From G963674685 sp964591275 (lineage in GTDB: Bacteria; Lernaellota; Lernaellaia; JACKCT01), in NCBI GenBank assembly GCA_964591275.1, contig CAZQAE010000014.1:1-64000 (forward strand): a DNA stretch of 64,000 nucleotides, in the 5' to 3' direction. Shown piece after piece: positions 8,976-17,798 of the stretch. Position 1 is the stretch's first letter. Each line of letters opens with the position of its first letter. Under the pieces are notes generated by a model. It had not been told where the DNA came from. It was given only the letters and a program-made list of their open reading frames with translations, and did no database searches. The position numbers and the translations under genes were made by a program.

Positions 8976-11711
8976 ATGCACGGTCGCAGAAAAATACTTT
9001 TCCACTTTGCCCTCTGGGAAGCCCGCCACAAGTGGGTCACGCTGGCTGCCGCGTTGGGCCTCTCTATAATCCTGGGTTATTTTTCCTATCTGCTCAAGCT
9101 CAACCTGGGCTTTCTCAACCTCCTGGACCGCGACGACCCCGAAGTCATCAAGGTTGATTACGTCAACGAAAACTTTGGCGGAATGGACTACACATTCGTC
9201 ACCTTCGAGTCGGATAATCCACAACGGACCAAGGAGTGCGCCGACGTCTTTGCGGAAAATATCCGAGGCGATGAAATGGTCTCTCGCGTCATTCATCGCA
9301 TTGAGGCCGACGAATTGCTGGAACACGCATTCCTTTTCATCACTCCCGACGAGATCGTGGATTTTGAAAATTTCGTGCGCGAAAACCAGAAGGACATGAT
9401 CGAAGTTTTTCGCGATGCGCACGTCGCTCCCTTTTTAGCCCGTTTCAACGACATGCTCGAAAGGCAGATCATCGAAGAGGATGAAATCAGCGATTCCGAT
9501 GATGCGATGGCGCGGCTTCAATCCTTCGATGACTTTTTTGCGACGATGGGCGACTACTTTCAGCGCGGTGAGCAACTCGGCTCCGGGCCGCTGAAAAAAT
9601 CCTTGCGGAATCTTTTTGTCGGGCAAAGCGACCAGAGCGATTTTAAATCCCTCGACGAAGAATATTTTATGTCCCTGGACGGGCGAGCCGCTCTCGTGAT
9701 GACCATGTCCTCCGAGCCGGGCGACGACCTGCAATACACCAAACGCTATGTCACTTTTCTGGAAAGCGCCATCAACAAACTGTTGGCTGATTTCCCCGGC
9801 GTGACGGCGACAATCAGCGGCAACACGGCGATAATGCGTGATGAGTATGACGCCCTCAAAAGTGATATGCGAATTTCCACGGCTGTGACTTTCATTCTCG
9901 TGCTTTTGATCTTTCTGATTTTCTTCCGCAAGTTTTCCGACCTGATTGTGATTTTTGTCAGCCTGACCGTCGGACTGATATGGACCTATGGTCTCACGCA
10001 GATATTCATCGGACATCTCAGCGTCACGACGGCCTTTAACGCCGCCATCCTTATTGGGCTGGGTATAGACTTCGCCATCCACGTCATCGCGCGGTACAAC
10101 GAAGAACTGGCGGGGGCAGGCGATGTCAATGAAGCCATCGCCCGATCCATGGCCGGCGCCGGCCTCGGCATCATTACCGGCGCCGTCACAACTTCCGTCG
10201 CTTTCCTCGCGCTTCTCACCTGCGACTTCAAGGGAATTTTCGAACTCGGCTTTGTTTCGGGCGTCGGCGTCCTGATGATGTTGTCGGCGGTTTTCATTTT
10301 GCTGCCGCCGCTCCTGTCGATTCGGGACGGCCGCCGCGACGTGCGCCGGTTCAAAAAGCCTGCGCGAGAATTGATAGACCTTTCCCGGCTTTCGGACGTG
10401 GTCGTCAACCATCGCGCCGTTGTGCTGATCGCCACCTTGATCGGCACGGCGATTATGTTTCACCTGGCTCTGGGCACCGAATTTAACTATGACTTCCGTT
10501 CGCTGGAGCCCCGTGGAAGCCCCAGCGTCGCGGCTTCGCACAAGTTTGAAAAAGACTTTGGAAAATCCCTGGACTACAGCGTTCTCTGGGCGAATGATGT
10601 AGCGGAAAGTAGGAGGCTGGCGGCCAGGATCGAAAAGGACGAAGGCATTTCCGAGGTGAAAGACATCTCCGAATTTCTGCCGGAAGATCAGGCGGAAAAG
10701 GCACCCCTGATACGAAAAATTGAGCCTTTGCTGACGCCGATCCACGTGGAAAACCGGGTTGATCCAAAAGGACGTTTGGGCGCGGAGCAAATGACGGAAG
10801 TTACGCAAAGTCTCGCGGGATCAAAAAAAGTTTTAAAGGCCGTTTTGCAACTGGCCGTTCTCGGCGGTCAGTTCGATGTCGAAGACAAGGCGAAATCGGT
10901 GATTCAGCGTGTGGATACTCTCATCGCCAAAATCGACTCGGCGGGTTCGCAATACTATCCGGGCGCAGGCTTTTTTGAGCGCACTTTCGGGCATGAGATC
11001 GAAAAGTTGCTGGGACAGCTCAAACTTTCCGCGAAGGCGGAGCCGCTGGGCATCGAAGGATTGCCGCAAAGCATCCGGGATAACTTTATCGGCAAGGACG
11101 GACGTTTTCTCGTTTACGCCTATCCTTCAGGCTACATTTGGAAAAAGGAAATCCTCAAATCTCATATGATTGCCCTGCGCGAGGTCTCGGAAAATTCAAC
11201 CTCCGTGGGCAGCATTTTTGTGCATCTCGTGGACATCATCATCGTCGAGTCACGCCAAGCGGTAGCCTGGTCTTTGCTCGGAGTATTTCTTTTGGTTCTC
11301 CTTGATTTTCGCAGACCGCTCACGGCGCTGATTTCTCTGATACCGCTGATCCTCGCCGCAATCTGGATGGTGGGAACGATGAAGCTTTTGGACATCAAGT
11401 TCAATCTCATCAACGTGGCGATGATCCCGCTGATCATCGGGATCGGCATTGATGATGGAGTGCATATTATTCACCGGTATCGCGGCGAGGTAAAAAACAG
11501 AATCCACCGGGCCGTCCAACTGACCGGTCGTGCCGTTGTCCTGACCTCGATCACCACCATGTCCGGTTTTGGCTCGCTGGGTTTCGCCTCCTACATCCTG
11601 GTCGCTTCTCTCGGATGGGTGTTGGTCATCGGCGTGTTTTATTGCATGCTCGCCAGCGTAGTTGTCCTGCCGGCGCTGATGAGCCTGCTGGAAAAGAGAA
11701 TAAATATTTGA
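8976..11711 (+). CDS. RND/MMPL-family transporter
   Basis: This 911-residue protein has the twofold RND layout: one N-terminal helix, a large periplasmic domain, a block of about five helices (about 290-450), a sixth helix after a basic loop, a second periplasmic domain and a second helix block (about 755-905). The paired motifs GLGIDFAIHVIARY and GIGIDDGVHIIHRY are the proton-relay region of the MMPL/HpnN/Patched-like group. It should be an inner-membrane exporter of lipids or other hydrophobic molecules, driven by protons. No membrane-fusion or outer-membrane partner gene is adjacent. The stop codon merges with a heptamer repeat. Confidence 0.9.
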   Translation: MHGRRKILFHFALWEARHKWVTLAAALGLSIILGYFSYLLKLNLGFLNLLDRDDPEVIKVDYVNENFGGMDYTFVTFESDNPQRTKECADVFAENIRGDEMVSRVIHRIEADELLEHAFLFITPDEIVDFENFVRENQKDMIEVFRDAHVAPFLARFNDMLERQIIEEDEISDSDDAMARLQSFDDFFATMGDYFQRGEQLGSGPLKKSLRNLFVGQSDQSDFKSLDEEYFMSLDGRAALVMTMSSEPGDDLQYTKRYVTFLESAINKLLADFPGVTATISGNTAIMRDEYDALKSDMRISTAVTFILVLLIFLIFFRKFSDLIVIFVSLTVGLIWTYGLTQIFIGHLSVTTAFNAAILIGLGIDFAIHVIARYNEELAGAGDVNEAIARSMAGAGLGIITGAVTTSVAFLALLTCDFKGIFELGFVSGVGVLMMLSAVFILLPPLLSIRDGRRDVRRFKKPARELIDLSRLSDVVVNHRAVVLIATLIGTAIMFHLALGTEFNYDFRSLEPRGSPSVAASHKFEKDFGKSLDYSVLWANDVAESRRLAARIEKDEGISEVKDISEFLPEDQAEKAPLIRKIEPLLTPIHVENRVDPKGRLGAEQMTEVTQSLAGSKKVLKAVLQLAVLGGQFDVEDKAKSVIQRVDTLIAKIDSAGSQYYPGAGFFERTFGHEIEKLLGQLKLSAKAEPLGIEGLPQSIRDNFIGKDGRFLVYAYPSGYIWKKEILKSHMIALREVSENSTSVGSIFVHLVDIIIVESRQAVAWSLLGVFLLVLLDFRRPLTALISLIPLILAAIWMVGTMKLLDIKFNLINVAMIPLIIGIGIDDGVHIIHRYRGEVKNRIHRAVQLTGRAVVLTSITTMSGFGSLGFASYILVASLGWVLVIGVFYCMLASVVVLPALMSLLEKRINI

Positions 11712-11862
11712 GTATGAAGTATGAAGTGCGAACAAGGGCAAACGCTATGCCAACAACTTGGGCGACTTGCCTGTTGTCATCCATTTTCTCTTTGGGCAGA
11801 TGGGCCGGATGCCATCTCCGATACTCAGACTTCATACCTCATACTTCATACTTCATACCTTT
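11709..11862. repeat. heptamer repeat pair flanking a gene end
   Basis: Directly at the RND stop codon lies GAGTATGAAGTATGAAGT, about two and a half copies of a 7-bp unit. Around 11830-11862 the reverse complement appears as several copies of CTTCATA/CTTCATAC. Transcribed RNA could fold into a long hairpin with a loop of about 110 nt. A very similar arrangement follows the transglutaminase gene at 61557-61710. Confidence 0.6.
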
Positions 11863-11892
11863 AACCCTGTCCGGTTAGTTCGGAGTCAATTG

Positions 11893-12417
11893 ATGTCCAG
11901 CATTTTGTTTGAAGAATCCACGGAGCTTTTTGGTCCATACCGGATTGCGCGCATGAAGTCCGAACAGGTTTCTGCGGCAGTCTCCATTATGCTCACGTCG
12001 GAGCCATGGGAAAGCTATGGCTTCACGCCGCCAACCGTCGAAAATTTCATCAAGGGATGCGTGGACGCCGGCATGACAAGAGCTGTGCTGTTTAAAGAAA
12101 ATGAAGCCAGCGGAGCCATTCGGGAACAAGTCGTCGGCATCGTCATCATTCAACCGGGTTTTTTGGGCGGGCGTTTTCTGGAAATCCTCGCCATCGCCGA
12201 GCCGCATCGCGGAAAAGGCGTCGGGGCGAAGATCATTGAGGCGATCTGCGCAGAGTGTCCGCCGAATATCCGTGATCTTTTCGTTTTAGCGGCGAAAAAT
12301 AACCTCAATGCCGTCAAATTCTACAAAAAACTGGGATTTGTCGATGTCGGCGAGCTTCCCGGATTAATCCTTCCCGACAAAACCGAGCGCCTGATCTGGC
12401 TGCGTTTTAGAGATTGA
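11893..12417 (+). CDS. GNAT-family N-acetyltransferase
   Basis: This 174-residue protein should transfer an acetyl group from acetyl-CoA to an amine. The acetyl-CoA binding motif A is visible as EPHRGKGVGAKIIEAIC, preceded by the FLEILAIA strand. The C-terminal motif B region is NNLNAVKFYKKLGF. ATG 11893 is chosen because the frame upstream is formed by the heptamer repeat. The substrate is unknown. The last 97 bp are duplicated at 14663-14759 with three mismatches. Confidence 0.85.
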   Translation: MSSILFEESTELFGPYRIARMKSEQVSAAVSIMLTSEPWESYGFTPPTVENFIKGCVDAGMTRAVLFKENEASGAIREQVVGIVIIQPGFLGGRFLEILAIAEPHRGKGVGAKIIEAICAECPPNIRDLFVLAAKNNLNAVKFYKKLGFVDVGELPGLILPDKTERLIWLRFRD

Positions 12418-12494
12418 ATGAGCCGGCCCGGCTAAACAACAGATTCTTTGTCCCACCTCATGCGAAAGCGATTAGGCGTTGAGCTCGTACTTTG

Positions 12495-13730
12495 TTAATT
12501 GATGAAGTTCAATAAAAAATCGCCCAGGCCAAGTCCCGTGCGGAACAAATCGATCATGGGATCGACAGCGGGCACTTCGGGTTCGGCCAGCAATGCATCC
12601 GCCCAATCATCGAAATCGTAATCATCGTAATCGAGCATTCCGGAGAATTTGAAAACCTCGATTCTTCGAACGCCGGCGGCCTTGGCTGCGGCGGCGTCCG
12701 CCGCCAATTGATCGGGAGTATCATACCAGTTGTTGCCGTTCTGCCTAACAAGACCCAAATCCACGACGGCGGCGTCACCGAAGTGCTCCAGGGCGGTCAG
12801 GGCATATGTGTATACGAAATATGGCGAAGGATCGAAAATTCCGATGTAGTGCGCGTATTCCGTAGAGTACGTGCAGGGAGCCACGCGGTCCCAATCGATT
12901 CCGCTCATGGGAGAATTGCAGACATCTTGAATGTCCGTATCACCGTCGCCCAAATCATCCAATAGCAGTGGATAGGTGGTTATCTGGACTTCATAACCGC
13001 GATTTTGCAGATCGGCGACGATGACCTGATATTGCGCCACCGAATCCACGAACATATCCCGATCCAAAGTGCCCTCCACGATATCAAAAAGCAGGGCGTA
13101 ATCCCTGGCGGCCCAGGCATCCTGAATGTCATGGTCGAGCGGTTCTCCCAGTTCCATGTTGACGGAGATGGTGTCTATGGCCGTCGAAACGGTTTCGGTC
13201 CAATCCAGCAGCGTGTTGACGTCCACCTCAAATGTGTCTGCGTTCAGTTCGTTGGGGAATCCGCCGCTGGAAGGATGAGGGCAAAGCGTGATGGGGATGC
13301 CCAGAGTTTCCGCCTGGGTCAGGACATCAATAAAATTCTGAGAGCCGATGCTTCCGATACCCGCGCCCAAATACAATCTGAAGCCGCGCGCGGCAATTTG
13401 AGGAAGATAGGGAAGGACCGCCGCGTGTGAGTATGTTTTTAGGCTGTATTCAAATTCGATGTCGTCGTCATCCACGTCATCGTCCACGTCATCGTTCACA
13501 TCGTCATTCACATCATCGTCAACGTCGTCATCGATATCATCGTCGGCATCGTCATTGACGTCATCATTCACATCATCGTTGACATCGTCATCAACGTCGT
13601 CGTTCGCATCGTCATCCATTGCGTCGGCGCTGTCGTTGTTGTCATCGTCATCATCCCCGCAGGATACGAGAAATGGCATCGCAAATAGGCAAAGCGCCAG
13701 AATAATGAGTAGTCTGATTTGCGTTTTCAT
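12495..13730 (-). CDS. lipoprotein with Asp-rich linker and possible TIM-barrel domain
   Basis: ATG 13730 has GGAG five bases upstream, better than the ATG four codons earlier. The signal peptide ends in LVSCGDDDD, a lipobox, followed by an Asp/Val/Asn linker of about 65 residues. The remaining 320 residues alternate predicted strands and helices (RGFRLYLGAG, GIPITLCPHPS, DTISVNMELGEP, YEVQITTYP, AAVVDLGLV, RRIEVFKFSG), which is the look of a TIM barrel such as a glycoside hydrolase or sugar isomerase fold. No exact family is recognised. It follows the FadR-type regulator gene by 26 bp and is probably in its operon. Confidence 0.8.
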   Translation of the reverse strand: MKTQIRLLIILALCLFAMPFLVSCGDDDDDNNDSADAMDDDANDDVDDDVNDDVNDDVNDDADDDIDDDVDDDVNDDVNDDVDDDVDDDDIEFEYSLKTYSHAAVLPYLPQIAARGFRLYLGAGIGSIGSQNFIDVLTQAETLGIPITLCPHPSSGGFPNELNADTFEVDVNTLLDWTETVSTAIDTISVNMELGEPLDHDIQDAWAARDYALLFDIVEGTLDRDMFVDSVAQYQVIVADLQNRGYEVQITTYPLLLDDLGDGDTDIQDVCNSPMSGIDWDRVAPCTYSTEYAHYIGIFDPSPYFVYTYALTALEHFGDAAVVDLGLVRQNGNNWYDTPDQLAADAAAAKAAGVRRIEVFKFSGMLDYDDYDFDDWADALLAEPEVPAVDPMIDLFRTGLGLGDFLLNFIN

Positions 13731-13756
13731 GATCGCTCCCATGGTTTCATCGTGTT

Positions 13757-14533
13757 TTAGTCCATTCCTTCCAGTAAAGCAGCCAGCATTTCGTCGTCCT
13801 TTCGTGCCTGGCTTTCGAAAATGTTTGCCGCTTTTTCCCCGTCTTTATCCTTTAGGGCGTCAAGCAATTCGCGGTACAAGGCCACGGAAGTTTTTGGATT
13901 GTCGGCCACTTCGAAGTAGACGCCTATGACTTTGGACATCACATCCCGGATCGTGTTTAAAATGAAAACGAAAATCCGGTTTTGGGCGGCTTTGGCTACC
14001 GCGTAGTAAAATGCAAAGTCCAGCTCTCCATTTTGCCTCAACGTAGGATCCGCCTGAACGATATCGTCATATGCTTTTGTCAAAGCGGCGGCGGATTCGG
14101 TATTCATATTCCGCGCGGCCATCTTTAGCATTATGTTGCCGACATGGATTCGCATCTCGGCCATGTCCAAAATGAGTTCCTTGCTGAGGTCGATTCCATT
14201 GTGGATCAGGAAGGATAAAAACTCGATTCCGGCGTGCGCGACGTAGTCCTGAACGTATATGCCACCCCCCTGCCGGATCAGCAGCATGCCCATGGCTTCC
14301 ATTCTACGTAGCGCTTCGCGAAGGCTCGCCCGGTTGACGCCGAAGCGCACGGCGAGTTCGCGCTCGGTGGGCAATTTATCCCCGGGCCGGAAAACGCCAT
14401 CGAGTATTTTTTCGGTCAACTGAACGAGAATCTCATCCGACACCCGGTTCTTGCCGACGGGCCGCAGGGTGGATAGTCGTCCTTCCTTGGATTCGGTTAA
14501 AATATTTTTCATGGGATCATGGGCTCCAGCCAT
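13757..14533 (-). CDS. FadR/PdhR-type GntR-family transcription regulator
   Basis: Residues 25-95 form a GntR winged helix (PGDKLPTERELAVRFGVNRA, then LREALRRMEAMGML). The C-terminal 150 helical residues match the FCD ligand-binding domain of the FadR subfamily, which senses acyl-CoA, lactate, pyruvate or sugar acids. A palindrome of the FadR/PdhR/LldR type lies just upstream, next to a very good promoter, so autoregulation is likely. The downstream lipoprotein gene would then be controlled with it. The start at 14533 is not certain; ATG 14512 is an alternative. Confidence 0.9.
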   Translation of the reverse strand: MAGAHDPMKNILTESKEGRLSTLRPVGKNRVSDEILVQLTEKILDGVFRPGDKLPTERELAVRFGVNRASLREALRRMEAMGMLLIRQGGGIYVQDYVAHAGIEFLSFLIHNGIDLSKELILDMAEMRIHVGNIMLKMAARNMNTESAAALTKAYDDIVQADPTLRQNGELDFAFYYAVAKAAQNRIFVFILNTIRDVMSKVIGVYFEVADNPKTSVALYRELLDALKDKDGEKAANIFESQARKDDEMLAALLEGMD

Positions 14534-14571
14534 GAATTTGGTCTTTCGTCGGTGATTTCAATGATTGGTAT

Positions 14572-14586
14572 ATTGGTACGACCAAT
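14572..14586 (-). promoter_or_regulatory. GntR/FadR-type operator palindrome
   Basis: ATTGGTACGACCAAT is a perfect 6-bp inverted repeat around ACG. It fits the known TGGTnnnACCA pattern bound by PdhR, LldR and FadR relatives. It lies just downstream of the -10 box, at the expected start of transcription, and only about 40 bp before the regulator start codon. Binding there would block transcription, so autorepression is inferred. Confidence 0.75.
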
Positions 14587-14592
14587 CGCCCA

Positions 14593-14621
14593 ATATTAAT
14601 TTGGCCCACCTCGCATGTCAA
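14593..14621 (-). promoter_or_regulatory. sigma70-type promoter of the regulator-lipoprotein operon
   Basis: On the minus strand TTGACA (14616-14621), a 17-bp spacer and TAATAT (14593-14598) form a near-consensus promoter reading into the FadR-type gene. The operator begins where transcription should start. Confidence 0.7.
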
Positions 14622-14662
14622 GAGCGCCAAAGTATTCAAAAATGAGTTGTGTGCGTTAAGCT

Positions 14663-14759
14663 CTTCAAAAAACTGGGATTTGTCGATGTCGGCGAGCTTC
14701 CCGAATCAATCCTTCCCGACAAAACCGAGCGCCTGATCTGGCTGCGTTTTAGAGATTGA
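14663..14759 (+). pseudogene. duplicate of the GNAT gene 3' end
   Basis: These 97 bp match 12321-12417, the last 32 codons of the GNAT gene including its TGA, at 94 of 97 positions. Weaker, largely codon-level similarity extends about 13 bp further upstream (V-K-L-F in place of V-K-F-Y), then an in-frame stop breaks it. So this is a fragment of a second GNAT-type gene or a copied 3' end. It has no start or acetyl-CoA motif and cannot be functional. Confidence 0.85.
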
Positions 14760-14761
14760 CG

Positions 14762-14967
14762 GGCTATTTGCGCGGGTGGCAAGGACAAGACATTGTGAGC
14801 GTTAGCGAATAGTGCTTGTCCGTGTCATGTTTTTTTATTTGTAAAGCATTGGGCAATTACCCAAATCAACACGGACAAGCGCCCTCGCAGGCTCGGGCCT
14901 CAGAAGCTTGTCCATGCCACCCGCGCAAAGCGACGTTATTATTGACTTTGCCAATATCGCAAATAGC
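14762..14967. repeat. palindromic element A with GGCTATTTGCG termini
   Basis: The element begins GGCTATTTGCG and ends CGCAAATAGC. Inside is a 15-bp perfect inverted repeat (14767-14781 and 14915-14929), then GGACAAG/CTTGTCC, then CTTGTCCGTGT (14814-14824) with ACACGGACAAG (14868-14878). The single strand can fold into one long nested hairpin. The reverse complement of its right end matches the first 30 bp of element B near 40271 at 27 positions. It has no coding potential. This is a REP- or MITE-like unit. Confidence 0.65.
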
Positions 14968-14989
14968 TCATTGAGCGATTCGGAAAAAC

Positions 14990-16048
14990 TTAAATATCCG
15001 AAGCCGACCGAACGCGCTCGACCAAATCCCAGTGTTCGTTTCGTCCGATCTCGGACAAAGGCAGGCATTTCAAATTCGGGAAACGAACCAGGGCGTTCTG
15101 AATCCGCTTCGCGGAGTCAAGCATCACTCTCCGGGGAACTTTCTCGGACAAGACCGCGTCGTAAAGACCCCGTACAATTTCTTCCTGCCGCCGCACGTCG
15201 TGGCAGCACAGAAGAATGTCACATCCCGCCGATGTCGCCATCATTGCGGCGTCCGCCATGCCGTATTGATCCGCCACCGCCGCCATTTCCAGATCGTCGC
15301 TCACCACAAGACCGTCAAATGGAAACTCGCGGGCCATCGCAATGATGGCTGAAGAAAAGGTGGCCGGCAGGCTTTCATCGAAGGCGGGGTATTGGACGTG
15401 CGCCGTCATGATCGATGCAACGCCCGCCCGCGCCGCAGCCCTGAAAGGAATGAATTCCACTTCTGAAATTCGCCTCGCTTCACGCTCATCGACAGGCAAC
15501 TCCACGTGGGAGTCGGCTCGCGTGTCGCCGTGTCCGGGAAAGTGTTTCGCGCACGCCATGACGCCTTCGGACTGAAAACCCCGTACGACGGCCTCAACAT
15601 ATTCGGCTGCTTCGGACGCATCGCCGGAAAAGGAACGTCTGCCGATGATTGGATTTTGTGAGCAGGTATTCAGGTCGGCGACCGGGGCGAAATTCCAGTC
15701 AACGCCGACGGCGCGAAGTTCGCGGGCATTAAAGCGGGCGAATGTTTGCGCGGTGGTCAGGTCGCCATACTGAACGAAGGAGGCCATGTCCGGCCAGATT
15801 GTGAAAGGCTCCTTGAATCGCTGGACCTTCCCGCCCTCCTGATCGACGCACACCCATAAGCGATCATGAACGCAAAGCTCCCGCAGTCTCACGACGAGTT
15901 CGCGAAGCTGCGCGGGTTCCTCGTAATTGCGCGTAAATAATATTACTCCACCCGCACCCAGTTCACGCAGGGCGAATCGGATTTCGTCGTTCACATCGAG
16001 TCCGTCGAATCCGACAATAAGGCGACGACCAATTTCAGAAATCTTCAT
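14990..16048 (-). CDS. nagZ: beta-N-acetylhexosaminidase NagZ (GH3)
   Basis: This 352-residue GH3 enzyme removes terminal GlcNAc from anhydromuropeptides during peptidoglycan recycling in the cytoplasm. KHFPGHGDT (from Lys168) with DSH (His181) forms the conserved acid/base loop, and VVSDDLEM holds the likely nucleophile Asp251. There is no signal peptide, as expected of NagZ. ATG 16048 is chosen because GGAG lies seven bases upstream; the longer frame from 16207 would overlap the cytidine deaminase gene. It is the last gene of a leftward cluster and ends just before element A. Confidence 0.9.
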   Translation of the reverse strand: MKISEIGRRLIVGFDGLDVNDEIRFALRELGAGGVILFTRNYEEPAQLRELVVRLRELCVHDRLWVCVDQEGGKVQRFKEPFTIWPDMASFVQYGDLTTAQTFARFNARELRAVGVDWNFAPVADLNTCSQNPIIGRRSFSGDASEAAEYVEAVVRGFQSEGVMACAKHFPGHGDTRADSHVELPVDEREARRISEVEFIPFRAAARAGVASIMTAHVQYPAFDESLPATFSSAIIAMAREFPFDGLVVSDDLEMAAVADQYGMADAAMMATSAGCDILLCCHDVRRQEEIVRGLYDAVLSEKVPRRVMLDSAKRIQNALVRFPNLKCLPLSEIGRNEHWDLVERVRSASDI

Positions 16049-16086
16049 GGATTGTCTCCGGTTTAATAACGCTTCGCCGTCGGCGT

Positions 16087-16470
16087 CTAGGGGAAGACAT
16101 AGGACTCGGGAAACAGTTCGCCAATGGTCGCTACGCGGATCGAATCCGGTGATTCGTAAAGTAGAATTTTCAGGGCGGGAGCAAATTCGGCGAGCATCTG
16201 TCGGCACAGGCCGCAGGGGACGATGCCGGGGCGCTTGGGGGCATACACGGCCAGAGTTTTGAAATCCCGTGCGCCCGCGGCCAGCGCTGCCAAGAGAGCG
16301 ACTCGCTCGGCGCAGAAAACCTGCAGAACCGACGGCGATTCAATGTTGCAGCCGCGAAACACGCGCCCGTCCGCGCAAAGCAATGCGGCGCCGACGGGAA
16401 AACCGGAGACGGCCGACAGAGCATTTTCCGTGGCGGCGATGGCTTCTTTCATGAGTTTGAGGTCTGTCAT
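16087..16470 (-). CDS. cdd: cytidine deaminase
   Basis: This enzyme hydrolyses cytidine and deoxycytidine to uridine in pyrimidine salvage. The zinc site is complete: CAERVAL (Cys and catalytic Glu) and PCGLCRQ (two Cys). FPVGAALLCADG is the substrate-binding strand. The length of 127 residues matches the homotetrameric class. Its start overlaps the stop of the phosphorylase gene by 4 bp, which implies translational coupling. Confidence 0.95.
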   Translation of the reverse strand: MTDLKLMKEAIAATENALSAVSGFPVGAALLCADGRVFRGCNIESPSVLQVFCAERVALLAALAAGARDFKTLAVYAPKRPGIVPCGLCRQMLAEFAPALKILLYESPDSIRVATIGELFPESYVFP

Positions 16471-17306
16471 GGAAAAAGTCCGATAAGTTGAATGATGATT
16501 TTGGCAAAATTTCCGGCGCCGGTTTCGGCGGCTTTGAGAACATGGCTGTGGGAAAGTCCTTCGCCAGAGCGCCTGACTTCATTGGCCACCATGTCCAAAG
16601 CCGCGATACGCAAACCGAAGTAGTGCGCCGCGATGGCCTCCGGGATGGTGCTCATAGACACCAGGTCGGCGCCGAAGCCCCTAATCATTCGCCTTTCGGC
16701 GGGTGTTTCATAGATGGGGCCAGACACGGCGGCGGCGATCCCCCGGTGCAGCCTGACGCCAATGGAATCGGCATAGCTCCGCAATTTTTCTTCAAAACCA
16801 ATATCGTACATCCCATCCATATCCAGGAAGGGCGATTTCGATGGATCGAAGGGGCGTCTGTCGGTGCCGGTGAAAGCTTCGAAAAGCGGATTCGTGCCCA
16901 TGAGATTGATCTGGTCTTCAATGATGACAAGGTCGCCCGCGCGGTAGTTGGGATTTAGAGCCCCGGCGCTGCTGGTGAGAATAATGCCGCGTGCGCCCAG
17001 TCCGTGCGCCACCTGCGCCGGCAGCGTCGCCTCGTGCATGGCGGCGCCTTCGTAAAGATGTGCGCGACCGGCGAAGATGAGCACGGATTTTCCGCCCAAA
17101 CTGCCGAAAACGAGATACCCTCTGTGCCCGGCGACGCGCGTCGTGATAAAATCCGGGATTTCATCATAGGAAATCGACACGGCGTCCTCAACCTTATCGG
17201 CCAGGTCGGACAATCCGCTGCCTAAAACCAATACCAGTTCGGGAGTATTGGGAACAAACTTTTTGATAGCGGCAACGATGGAATCAAATGAAGGATGGAA
17301 AATCAT
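16467..17306 (-). CDS. purine nucleoside phosphorylase (trimeric class)
   Basis: This enzyme splits purine nucleosides with phosphate. VLGSGLSDLA near the N-terminus is the phosphate loop, VAGHRGYL holds the conserved His, GRAHLYEG follows, and the TSSAGALNP region and INLMGTNPL match the PunA/PNP trimer family. Length of 279 residues is normal. It sits between the RodZ-like gene (19-bp gap) and cdd (4-bp overlap), giving a purine and pyrimidine salvage pair. Confidence 0.95.
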   Translation of the reverse strand: MIFHPSFDSIVAAIKKFVPNTPELVLVLGSGLSDLADKVEDAVSISYDEIPDFITTRVAGHRGYLVFGSLGGKSVLIFAGRAHLYEGAAMHEATLPAQVAHGLGARGIILTSSAGALNPNYRAGDLVIIEDQINLMGTNPLFEAFTGTDRRPFDPSKSPFLDMDGMYDIGFEEKLRSYADSIGVRLHRGIAAAVSGPIYETPAERRMIRGFGADLVSMSTIPEAIAAHYFGLRIAALDMVANEVRRSGEGLSHSHVLKAAETGAGNFAKIIIQLIGLFP

Positions 17307-17325
17307 GTTGATGCTTTGATGAGCC

Positions 17326-17739
17326 TTAGCTCATGGGATAACCCTCGCGCCCGGTCAATAAGCGCTTTGTCGCCATCAGAAACCGCACGATCCGCTCTCC
17401 AAAGGACTTGGCTTTGAAGACCTCGACGTTGATCACGTCGCGGTCGGCGTTGGCCTCAATGTGTGTTCTGTATTCCTGGATAACAGGCGCGGGGTCGAGT
17501 TTTAAAATTTCACAGTAGCTTTTAATGAATCCTTTGACATAGATCGGTTCGGGAAGATTCGAGATATCCTCGTTTTCCAATGCGTCCAGATATGTAAGAT
17601 GAACTTTTGTGGTCTGACAAATGTCCTGCAGACTGTAACCGCTCTGCTGCCTAACAGCACGCAGGTACGCCCCAAAACCAACGATATTGCCCGAGTCTTG
17701 AGAATCCGTTTCCGGCGCCATTTTCAATTCAGCGACCAT
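17326..17739 (-). CDS. RodZ-like helix-turn-helix protein without membrane segment
   Basis: The protein has 137 residues. Residues 17-85 match the RodZ N-terminal HTH domain: GAYLRAVRQQSGYSLQDICQ, then LTYLDALENEDISNLPEPIY and VKGFIKSYCEILKLDP. Full-length RodZ has a membrane helix and a periplasmic domain that couple MreB to wall synthesis. Here the protein ends about 50 residues after the HTH without a hydrophobic segment, so it is soluble. ATG 17739 has AAGGAG upstream. The PilF-like gene upstream followed by a RodZ-like gene repeats the order known from gammaproteobacteria. Confidence 0.75.
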   Translation of the reverse strand: MVAELKMAPETDSQDSGNIVGFGAYLRAVRQQSGYSLQDICQTTKVHLTYLDALENEDISNLPEPIYVKGFIKSYCEILKLDPAPVIQEYRTHIEANADRDVINVEVFKAKSFGERIVRFLMATKRLLTGREGYPMS

Positions 17740-17798
17740 GAATCTCCTTCTCGCTGCGGCGAATACTCGCCAAATACTCAAAATATCAAAAACGACCA

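Noticed and set aside
11709..11862. Heptamer repeats as a CRISPR array
   Set aside because: The units are 7 bp and partly inverted; there are no equal spacers and no cas genes.
13459..13929. Rightward Ser-rich frame over the lipoprotein/regulator junction
   Set aside because: It is the complement of the Asp linker and then runs into the regulator gene; it has no start context.
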